This document shows positions 57,181 through 64,000 of a DNA stretch of 64,000 nt, one piece after another; the first letter of the stretch is position 1; each line of letters begins with the position of its first letter. Below the pieces are notes generated by a model. It was given only the letters and a program-made list of their open reading frames with translations. It made no database searches and had not been told where the DNA came from. The stretch is from an uncultured Lachnospira sp. (GTDB lineage Bacteria; Bacillota; Clostridia; Lachnospirales; Lachnospiraceae), in contig CAJUKN010000005.1 of the NCBI GenBank assembly GCA_910587485.1, positions 62,001-126,000 on the forward strand, in the 5' to 3' direction. Made by a program: the position numbers and the translations under genes.

Positions 57181-59001
57181 ATGTTTAATTTAGAGGAAGA
57201 ATTAAAAAAACTCCCGGATTTGCCGGGAGTTTATATTATGCACGATAATATTGATACAATTATATATGTAGGAAAAGCAGTTAACTTGAAAAATCGTGTG
57301 AGACAGTATTTTAGAGAAAGTACAAAACATACTGCCAAGATTAAACAGATGGTGTCACATATTAGTTACTTTGAGTATATTATTACTGATTCTGAGCTTG
57401 AAGCACTTGTGTTGGAATGTAATTTGATAAAAGAGCATAGTCCTAAGTATAATACCATGTTAAAAGATGATAAGACGTATCCATTTATCAAAGTGACTAC
57501 GAATGAAGCTTATCCAAGAGTGTTTGTCTCAAGAGACATTAAACATGGAACAGGGCGTTTCTTTGGACCTTATACTTCTTCAAAAGCAGTAAATGACACG
57601 ATTGAATTATTATGTAAGTTATATAAAATTCGTACATGCAATAGGAGATTGCCTAAAGATACAGGTAAAGAAAGACCATGTTTAAATTATCATATTGGAC
57701 AATGTAGCGCTCCATGTCAAGGATATATTGATGAACAAACATATAAAAAAGCTATTGATGAAGTGATTGAATTTTTAAATGGCAACTATACTAAAATTTT
57801 AGCAAATCTTATGGATAGCATGAAAGAGTGTGCGCAGAATATGCAGTATGAGGAGGCGGCAAAATATAGGGACATTATAGGCAGTGTAAAACAGGTAGCT
57901 CAAAAACAAAAAATTACAACGGATGACAATGCAGACAGAGATGTGATTGCTTGTGCTAGTGATGGCAGCGATGCGGTTGTTCAGGTATTTTTTATAAGAG
58001 AGGGAAAACTTTTGGGACGAGACCATTTTCATATGTTGGTGGCACAAGGAGATGGATTAAGTGAAATTCTTTCTCAGTTTATTAAACAGTATTATGGAGG
58101 AACCCCATATATTCCAAATGTTATTATGATACAAAAAGAAATAGAAGATGCAGATGTTGTTGCAGCATGGCTGACCGATATTAAGAAAACAAAAGTAAAA
58201 ATTATTACACCCAAAAAAGGCGATAAAGAAAAATTGGTTGAACTTGCGTATAAAAATGCTCAAAATGTCCTTTTACAAGATACTGAACGAATAAAAAATG
58301 AGCAGAAAAAAACCATTGGTGCAATGACAGAGATTGCAAAATTAATAGGATTACCTGTAATAAGAAGAGCAGAAGCTTATGATATATCGAATACAAATGG
58401 AGTGGAATCCGTTGGTTCAATGATTGTATTTCAAGATGGCAAGCCTAAAAAGAACGATTATAGAAAATTTAAAATAAAGACTGTAAAAGGACCAGACGAC
58501 TATAAAAGTATGAAAGAAGTTCTCACCAGACGTTTTAAACGAGCAATTGAGGGTTCAAAAGGATTTGAGATATATCCTGATTTAATTATGATGGATGGTG
58601 GTCGAGGACAGGTAAATATTGCATTAGAAGTATTAAAAGAGCTTGGGCTTTCCATACCAGTCTGTGGTATGGTGAAAGATGATAATCATAATACCAGAGG
58701 ATTGTATTATAATAATAAACTGATTGCAATTGATACGCACAGTGAAGGATTTAAGTTAATTACTAGAATACAAGACGAAGCCCATCGGTTTGCTATTGAA
58801 TACCATAGAAGCCTTCGGAGTAAACAGCAAGTACATTCTATATTAGATGGTATTGAAGGTATTGGACCTGTAAGGCGCAAGTCTTTGATGAAATATTTTC
58901 TTGATATTGAAAAAATTAGACAGGCATCGGTTGATGAGTTGATGAAGGCAGATGGTATTACAAAGAATATCGCACAAAATATATACAGATATTTCCATTG
59001 A
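57181..59001 (+). CDS. uvrC: Excinuclease ABC subunit C
   Basis: 606 residues. N-terminal GIY-YIG domain ([31 protein letters not shown]), Cys-rich segment [30 protein letters not shown] motif ([19 protein letters not shown]), RNase H-like domain with [23 protein letters not shown], and C-terminal HhH ([18 protein letters not shown]). UvrC makes the two incisions in nucleotide excision repair. ATG 57181 follows GGAGAAATGAT; an upstream frame to 57139 has no ribosome site. It leads the hprK-glk-murB-rapZ-whiA group. Confidence 0.97.
   Translation: MFNLEEELKKLPDLPGVYIMHDNIDTIIYVGKAVNLKNRVRQYFRESTKHTAKIKQMVSHISYFEYIITDSELEALVLECNLIKEHSPKYNTMLKDDKTYPFIKVTTNEAYPRVFVSRDIKHGTGRFFGPYTSSKAVNDTIELLCKLYKIRTCNRRLPKDTGKERPCLNYHIGQCSAPCQGYIDEQTYKKAIDEVIEFLNGNYTKILANLMDSMKECAQNMQYEEAAKYRDIIGSVKQVAQKQKITTDDNADRDVIACASDGSDAVVQVFFIREGKLLGRDHFHMLVAQGDGLSEILSQFIKQYYGGTPYIPNVIMIQKEIEDADVVAAWLTDIKKTKVKIITPKKGDKEKLVELAYKNAQNVLLQDTERIKNEQKKTIGAMTEIAKLIGLPVIRRAEAYDISNTNGVESVGSMIVFQDGKPKKNDYRKFKIKTVKGPDDYKSMKEVLTRRFKRAIEGSKGFEIYPDLIMMDGGRGQVNIALEVLKELGLSIPVCGMVKDDNHNTRGLYYNNKLIAIDTHSEGFKLITRIQDEAHRFAIEYHRSLRSKQQVHSILDGIEGIGPVRRKSLMKYFLDIEKIRQASVDELMKADGITKNIAQNIYRYFH
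57208..57232 (-). terminator. Antisense terminator-like hairpin inside uvrC
   Basis: AAACTCCCGG (57208-57217) pairs with CCGGGAGTTT (57223-57232). On the minus strand the stem runs straight into seven T, a textbook terminator, though it lies in conserved uvrC codons (LPDLPGV). Confidence 0.6.
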
Positions 59002-59137
59002 TTAATAAATGTGTTAAAATAAATTGATATCCTAAAAAATGTTATGTAAAAAGTGTTAAAAGGTCAATTATAAATTGATGTAGATGCACAAATTCACAGA
59101 TTAAAACAGAATAGTGTGGAAAATAAGTTTTTCACAC

Positions 59138-59177
59138 GCAAGTTTGAGTGTGTATTCAAGCTTGCTGGCTGAGCAAG
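59138..59177 (+). promoter_or_regulatory. Overlapping alternative hairpins in the hprK leader
   Basis: GCAAGTTTGA (59138-59147) can pair with TCAAGCTTGC (59156-59165), while CTTGCT (59161-59166) can pair with AGCAAG (59172-59177). The two share CTTGC, so only one can form. The second ends just before the GGAGG of hprK. Confidence 0.4.
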
Positions 59178-59192
59178 AATGGAGGATGAATT

Positions 59193-60140
59193 ATGAATTC
59201 AACAGAGAGAGTGAGATTATCAAAAGTGATAGAAAAGATGGAACTGGTAAACTTAACTCCAAATATTGACACAAAAGGAATTTGGCTTAATATACCTGAA
59301 GTCAATAGACCCGCATTACAGCTTACAGGATTTTATGACCAGTTTGATAATGACCGAATACAGATTGTTGGCAATGTAGAATTTGCTTATCTTAAAAGCC
59401 TTTCACAAGATATACGTTTTGAGCGTTATATGCAGCTTTTATCAAGCAATATACCATGTCTTGTGTTTTGCAGAGATTTAGAGCCAGAAGAAAAGATAAT
59501 CGAGTTAGCAAATAAGTACAAGATACCAATTTTGAAATCAAAAGCTGCAACATCAGCTTTTGTTGCTGAAGTGACAAGATGGCTTAATGTAGAGTTGGCT
59601 CCATGTATAGTTATTCATGGCGTTCTTGTTGATGTATATGGTACAGGTGTACTTATTATAGGGGAAAGTGGTATTGGTAAGAGTGAAGCTGCACTTGAAT
59701 TGTTAAAGCGTGGACATCGCCTTGTAACAGATGATGCTGTTGAAATCCGAAAGATAAGTGATGAAACTTTAATTGGTTCAGCACCGGGTGTCACAAAATA
59801 TTTTATTGAGTTAAGAGGTATTGGTATTATTGATGTAAAGACATTGTTTGGTGTTGAGAGTGTCAAAGAAGAACAACAGATTGATATGGTAATCAAACTC
59901 GAAGACTGGAATAAAGATAAAGAGTATGACCGACTTGGTTTGGAGGAAGAGTACACAGAGTATCTTGGCAACAAGGTTGTGTGTCATTCACTTCCAATAA
60001 GACCGGGACGTAATCTTGCTGTTATTGTAGAGGCTGCGGCTGTCAATCATAGACAAAAGAAAATGGGATACAATGCGGCAAAAGAGTTGTATAGAAGAGT
60101 TCAAGAAAATCTTATGCGCGGTGGTGATGATGATGAGTAA
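59193..60140 (+). CDS. hprK: HPr kinase/phosphorylase
   Basis: 315 residues. The N-terminal domain (about 1-125), then the kinase core: Walker A LIIGESGIGKSEAALELLKRGHRLVTDD, the signature RGIGIIDVKTLFG, and the C-terminal RPGRNLAVIVEAAAVNHRQKKMGYNA. It phosphorylates Ser46 of HPr or Crh in catabolite repression. The HPr encoded in this window has Lys46, so its target must be elsewhere in the genome. GGAGG precedes ATG 59193. The end overlaps the glucokinase start by eight bases. Confidence 0.97.
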   Translation: MNSTERVRLSKVIEKMELVNLTPNIDTKGIWLNIPEVNRPALQLTGFYDQFDNDRIQIVGNVEFAYLKSLSQDIRFERYMQLLSSNIPCLVFCRDLEPEEKIIELANKYKIPILKSKAATSAFVAEVTRWLNVELAPCIVIHGVLVDVYGTGVLIIGESGIGKSEAALELLKRGHRLVTDDAVEIRKISDETLIGSAPGVTKYFIELRGIGIIDVKTLFGVESVKEEQQIDMVIKLEDWNKDKEYDRLGLEEEYTEYLGNKVVCHSLPIRPGRNLAVIVEAAAVNHRQKKMGYNAAKELYRRVQENLMRGGDDDE

Positions 60141-61068
60141 GACGATATTTGGTATTGATATAGGTGGAAGCACGATTAAGTGTGGTGTGTTTGACGGAGA
60201 GGCAGAGCTTGTTATAAAAGAGGAAATCCCCACCAGAACACAGGAAAATGGCAAATATATTTTATATGATATAGCACAGTATATTAATAAAACGATTGAA
60301 AAAAATGCAATCCAAGTTTCAGACATTTTAGGGGTTGGCATTGGTATTCCCGGTGCAATCCGAAATGATGGCGCTGTTAATAAATGTGTCAATTTGGGTT
60401 GGGGTGTAGTTCATGTTGCAGATGAACTGTCTAAAATGATAAATGTATCTAAAGATTGTATTCATATAGCAAATGATGCAAATGTTGCTGCACTTGGAGA
60501 GTTTTTTAAAGGAAGTGGAAAAGGATATCATAGTATTATGATGCTTACCATTGGCACAGGTGTTGGAGGAGGATTCGTTCTTGATGGACATATTGTCAAT
60601 GGATTTCATGGTGCTGCTGCAGAGATAGGACATCTTCCGATTGTGGAAGGTCTTGATTATGCGTGTTCTTGCGGCAATACAGGGTGTCTTGAGCAAGTGG
60701 CTTCCGCTTCAGGAATTGCAAGGCTTGCAGGGACAAACAATGCAAAAGAGGCGTTTGACAAGGCGATAGCAGGCGATAAAAAGATGGATGCAGTGATAGA
60801 AAATGTGTCTAAGTATCTTGCAAAGGGAATGGCTTGTATCGCAGGTGTGGTTGACCCAGAATGCTTTATTATAGGTGGCGGTGTGTCGGCAGCAGGCGAA
60901 TATTTTTTAGAAAAAATTAGAAAATATTATCAAATGTTTGCATTTCATGCCAGTAAAGATACTACTATAGTAAAGGCATTGTTAGAAAATGATGCAGGAA
61001 TATATGGAGCAGCAAAATTAGTATTGGGAGATTTGCAGTCTGTTCATGGAGAGAGCAAGAATGATTGA
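60133..61068 (+). CDS. glk: ROK family glucokinase
   Basis: 311 residues. Phosphate motif FGIDIGGSTIKCGVF, catalytic Asp in IANDANVAALGEFF, and the zinc-binding ROK signature CSCGNTGCLEQVAS with the following adenosine motif. It phosphorylates free glucose that does not enter by the PTS. Of three ATGs in a row at 60127-60135 the last gives MSKTIFGIDIGG, with GGTGGTGAT upstream. Translationally coupled to hprK and murB. Confidence 0.93.
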   Translation: MSKTIFGIDIGGSTIKCGVFDGEAELVIKEEIPTRTQENGKYILYDIAQYINKTIEKNAIQVSDILGVGIGIPGAIRNDGAVNKCVNLGWGVVHVADELSKMINVSKDCIHIANDANVAALGEFFKGSGKGYHSIMMLTIGTGVGGGFVLDGHIVNGFHGAAAEIGHLPIVEGLDYACSCGNTGCLEQVASASGIARLAGTNNAKEAFDKAIAGDKKMDAVIENVSKYLAKGMACIAGVVDPECFIIGGGVSAAGEYFLEKIRKYYQMFAFHASKDTTIVKALLENDAGIYGAAKLVLGDLQSVHGESKND

Positions 61069-61999
61069 TGCGCATATAGTACAATACATACAAAAAGTTG
61101 TAGGCAAAGACAATGTAAAATTGTTAGAACCGATGAAAAACCATACTACTTTAAGAATAGGCGGACTAGCAGATTGCTTTGTCACTCCAACAAATTTACA
61201 ACAAATTTCACAATTAATACAAGCGTTGAAAACATTTGATATTGATTATTATGTAATTGGTAATGGCAGCAATCTTCTTGTCAGTGATAGTGGTTTTCGA
61301 GGTGTTATTATACAATTATATAATCATTACTCAAAGTATAATAGTTATCGATTTTTTGATAAAAAAACAGTACAATTCAAGGCTCTTTCAGGTATTAGCA
61401 TGATAAAGCTGGCGGCTGTGGCAGCAAAAGAAGGCTGTACAGGGTTTGAGTTTGCCAGTGGTATTCCGGGAAGCTTAGGCGGCGGCGTGTGTATGAATGC
61501 AGGGGCATATGGCAGTGAATTAAAAGATGTCATTGTGTCAGCGACGGTTTGTGATAGAGATGGAAAATTAATAGAGTTATCAAAAAAAGAGTTGGAATTG
61601 GGCTATCGAAAAAGTATTATTCAAGAAAAAAATTATATTGTACTTCAGGTGGTAATTGAACTGAAACAAGATGACCCAAAAGCAATTAAAGAAAAGATGG
61701 AATCATTAGCTGCTCTTAGAAAAGAAAAACAACCATTAGAATATCCAAGTGCAGGAAGTACATTTAAAAGACCCCAAGGCTATTATGCAGGTAAGTTGAT
61801 ATCCGATGCAGGTCTTAAGGGATTTGCTGTTGGAGGGGTTAAAGTTTCTGAAAAACATGCAGGCTTTGTTATCAATACAGGAATGGCAACGGCACAGGAC
61901 TTTATAAAGTTGACAGACGAGATTGTACGCATTGTACAGGAACAAACAGGAGTAAAACTGGAATTAGAAGTAAGAAAATTAGGGTTTATAGATGGTTGA
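61061..61999 (+). CDS. murB: UDP-N-acetylenolpyruvoylglucosamine reductase
   Basis: 312 residues. FAD-binding domain: TTLRIGGLADCFVTP, VIGNGSNLLVSDSGF, FEFASGIPGSLGGGVCMNAGAYGSE. The catalytic Ser is in SAGSTFKRP (type II enzymes). The NADPH-dependent enzyme makes UDP-MurNAc for peptidoglycan. ATG 61061 follows GGAGAG by seven bases and overlaps the glk stop by eight; ATG 61046 is upstream of that site. Confidence 0.97.
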   Translation: MIDAHIVQYIQKVVGKDNVKLLEPMKNHTTLRIGGLADCFVTPTNLQQISQLIQALKTFDIDYYVIGNGSNLLVSDSGFRGVIIQLYNHYSKYNSYRFFDKKTVQFKALSGISMIKLAAVAAKEGCTGFEFASGIPGSLGGGVCMNAGAYGSELKDVIVSATVCDRDGKLIELSKKELELGYRKSIIQEKNYIVLQVVIELKQDDPKAIKEKMESLAALRKEKQPLEYPSAGSTFKRPQGYYAGKLISDAGLKGFAVGGVKVSEKHAGFVINTGMATAQDFIKLTDEIVRIVQEQTGVKLELEVRKLGFIDG

Positions 62000-62089
62000 A
62001 AAAGTATATTAGAAAAGCATATGTTAAAAAACACATAATTAAAGGTATATATATTAAAAAATATATCTTTATAGTATTGGAGATAAACC

Positions 62090-62959
62090 ATGAAGATTAT
62101 AATAGTTACAGGAATGTCTGGAGCTGGTAAATCAACAGCACTTAATGTATTGGAAGATTGTGGATATTACTGTGTAGACAATATGCCTATTGAGCTTATA
62201 CCAAGATTTGCTAAGTTGGCAGAAGGTCAAAAAGGGTATTCTAATATTGCTTTAGGTGTTGATATTAGAAATGCTGCTTCTATAAGTGAGATGGAACCCG
62301 TTTTAGACGAGATGAAGTCAGGAAATTATGAATGCAAGATTTTATTTTTAGATGCCAGTGATGATGTTTTAGTAAAACGATATAAAGAAACAAGAAGAAC
62401 GCATCCATTGGCAAAAGATGACCGCGTTGACCATGCTATTGCTGCTGAGAGAAAACAAATGCAGTTTTTAAGAAATCGTGCAGATTACATTATGGACACC
62501 AGTCAAATGCTTGCTAGAGAATTAAAACAGCAGTTGGAAAAATTGTTAGTTGGCGAAGAGTTCTATAATAATTTATTTGTCACAGTATTATCATTTGGTT
62601 TTAAATATGGAATACCATCCGATGCCGATGTAGTGTTTGATGTGCGTTTTTTGCCAAATCCTTATTATATAGAGGAGTTAAAATATCAAACAGGAAATGA
62701 TAAGGCAATACAAGATTATGTTATGGGATTTGAGGCAGCTCATGCTTTTTTGTCAAAGGTAACTGATTTAATTGAGTTTTTACTTCCCAATTATGTGGCA
62801 GAAGGCAAAAACAGTCTTGTTATTGCCATTGGCTGTACAGGTGGAAAACATCGCTCTGTTACGCTTGCCAATGCAATTGCAAAGACATTAAAGATGAGCA
62901 AATATGGCTGCAAGGTTGAACATAGGGATATTGATAAAGATTCCAAACGAAAGGGTTGA
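62090..62959 (+). CDS. rapZ: RNase adapter protein RapZ
   Basis: 289 residues. P-loop TGMSGAGKSTALNVLEDCGYYCVDNMP, second nucleotide motif LGVDIRN, and the C-terminal domain with CTGGKHRSVTLANAIA. In E. coli RapZ links RNase E to glucosamine-6-phosphate synthase mRNA; in Firmicutes it is a nucleotide-binding regulator (YvcJ), always near whiA. Here it lies between murB and whiA, with one base separating its stop from the whiA start. Confidence 0.96.
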   Translation: MKIIIVTGMSGAGKSTALNVLEDCGYYCVDNMPIELIPRFAKLAEGQKGYSNIALGVDIRNAASISEMEPVLDEMKSGNYECKILFLDASDDVLVKRYKETRRTHPLAKDDRVDHAIAAERKQMQFLRNRADYIMDTSQMLARELKQQLEKLLVGEEFYNNLFVTVLSFGFKYGIPSDADVVFDVRFLPNPYYIEELKYQTGNDKAIQDYVMGFEAAHAFLSKVTDLIEFLLPNYVAEGKNSLVIAIGCTGGKHRSVTLANAIAKTLKMSKYGCKVEHRDIDKDSKRKG

Positions 62960-62960
62960 A

Positions 62961-63881
62961 ATGTCTTTTTCATCGCAAGTTAAAGAAGAATTAAAAAATA
63001 AAATTGATACTGCCAAACATTGTCAGATAGCAGAACTTGCCGCTATTATGGCATTTTGTGCAAATGCCTGCAATCAATGGAAGGGGATTTGTATAACAAC
63101 AGAAAATGATATCGTGGCAGATGTTTTTGTGCAGTTGATAAAATGTATATTTAATGTATTAGACAAAGATATCACATTAAAATATGAAGGCAAAAAAAAT
63201 AATATTATTAATATAATAATACAAGATAAGAACATTACTGAAAAAATATTAATGGCAATAAAATGGGATGATTCTGAAAGAAAAATGTTGAATAATTCTA
63301 TGCTTGTTCAAAAAGAGTGCTGTAAAAGAGCATTTATAAGAGGCGCTTTTTTGGCAGCAGGTTCTATAAGCGACCCTAGTAAATCATATCATTATGAAAT
63401 TGTGTGTGCCAATCAGACCGATGCAATACAGCTAAAGGAAATGCTTGGATTTTTTGAATTGGATGCCAAAGTAATTGCCAGAAAAAATAATTTTATTACT
63501 TATATAAAAGAAGGCAATCATATTACAGATTGTCTTAATATTATGGGAGCGTTTGTCTCACAGATGGATTTGTATAATGTGATGATTTTAAAAGGTATGC
63601 GCAATGATGTCAATCGAAAGGTAAACTGTGAAACTGCTAATATTAATAAAACCGTTGAGGCGGCAGTAAAACAGATTAAAGATATAGAATATATAAGGGA
63701 TACCGTAGGTCTTGGTTATTTAAAAGAGCCTTTGTATAATGTAGCAGTGATTCGTCTTGAAAATCCAGATATGAATCTTAAAGATATTGGAGCGAAACTC
63801 TCACCAGCTGTTGGAAAATCAGGCGTAAATCATCGGCTTAGAAAAATAAGTGATATCGCACAAGCACTGCGAAAAGAGTAA
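62961..63881 (+). CDS. whiA: WhiA family DNA-binding protein
   Basis: 306 residues. N-terminal WhiA domain with LAGLIDADG-homing endonuclease fold (SFSSQVKEELKNKIDTAKHCQIAELAAI, CCKRAFIRGAFLAAGSISDP), C-terminal helix-turn-helix (MNLKDIGAKLSPAVGKSGVNHRLRKISDIAQ). WhiA controls division and sporulation genes. ATG 62961 lies after GAAAGGG and one base after the rapZ stop; the longer frame from 62904 overlaps rapZ. The 119 bases after the stop (to 64000) show nothing I can name. Confidence 0.96.
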   Translation: MSFSSQVKEELKNKIDTAKHCQIAELAAIMAFCANACNQWKGICITTENDIVADVFVQLIKCIFNVLDKDITLKYEGKKNNIINIIIQDKNITEKILMAIKWDDSERKMLNNSMLVQKECCKRAFIRGAFLAAGSISDPSKSYHYEIVCANQTDAIQLKEMLGFFELDAKVIARKNNFITYIKEGNHITDCLNIMGAFVSQMDLYNVMILKGMRNDVNRKVNCETANINKTVEAAVKQIKDIEYIRDTVGLGYLKEPLYNVAVIRLENPDMNLKDIGAKLSPAVGKSGVNHRLRKISDIAQALRKE

Positions 63882-64000
63882 TTCACAGTGCTTGTAAAAA
63901 TAAAAATTTATCTTGGAAAGAACGAAGTAAATGCCATGTTTGTATAAATAGTTGGTTTCTTATAAAAGTAATAAATTATAGGGTGGTTGATTTATCATAT

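Overview
The window is low-GC Firmicutes DNA, most likely from a Lachnospiraceae-type gut Clostridium. Evidence: AT-rich codon use, strong GGAGG ribosome sites, a dockerin end, Lachnospiraceae-typical families (DUF5685, DUF6485, DUF2935, an HPr with Lys46), a large-type SRP RNA before dnaX-ybaB-recR, and the uvrC-hprK-glk-murB-rapZ-whiA order. I saw no tRNA gene, CRISPR array or intact transposase.

Layout. 0-12 kb: tail of a dockerin protein, a DUF5685-DnaJ pair, a convergent DUF885 lipoprotein, metG, tatD, ksgA, then a GNAT, tadA, a DUF2935 protein and a decayed Phd/YefM antitoxin. 12-17.5 kb: a LacI regulator divergent from a nucleoside-hydrolase-like gene and a GH105 hydrolase, then a GntR-ABC-permease operon with a recognisable promoter and operator. 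17.6-20.5 kb: a single-chain cytosine methyltransferase-restriction endonuclease and a small unknown gene. 20.6-27 kb: a signalling group (CHASE2 adenylate cyclase, TIM-barrel protein, GAF-HD-GYP phosphodiesterase, FecR-domain surface protein). 27-33 kb: an Rpn nuclease, a LytTR two-component system, two small proteins and a dicarboxylate-type symporter with an extra N-terminal domain.

33-42 kb: SRP RNA, dnaX-ybaB-recR, a 1113-residue protein ending in a degenerate AAA domain, and transketolase. 42-47.5 kb (minus strand): glcT-ptsG-ptsH-ptsI, with promoter, GlcT-type antiterminator RNA and overlapping terminator upstream of glcT. 47.6-50.5 kb: a MATE exporter and an iron alcohol dehydrogenase behind a Rex-type operator. 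50.6-57 kb: an ECF sigma/anti-sigma pair, a hairpin, and MoxR-DUF58-transglutaminase. 57-64 kb: uvrC, hprK, glk, murB, rapZ, whiA with overlapping ends.

The most unusual signals are (i) a dispersed intergenic repeat family, two members of which carry a hairpin like the right-end/omega-RNA hairpin of IS200/IS605-TnpB elements; (ii) a methyltransferase-endonuclease fusion with a strong internal ribosome site at the domain boundary; (iii) a pseudo-AAA scaffold protein; (iv) an HPr without the regulatory serine although HPr kinase is encoded nearby; (v) regulatory RNA and operators readable from sequence alone (GlcT RAT, Rex, GntR and LacI palindromes, LytTR-type direct repeat); (vi) terminators lying inside coding sequence.
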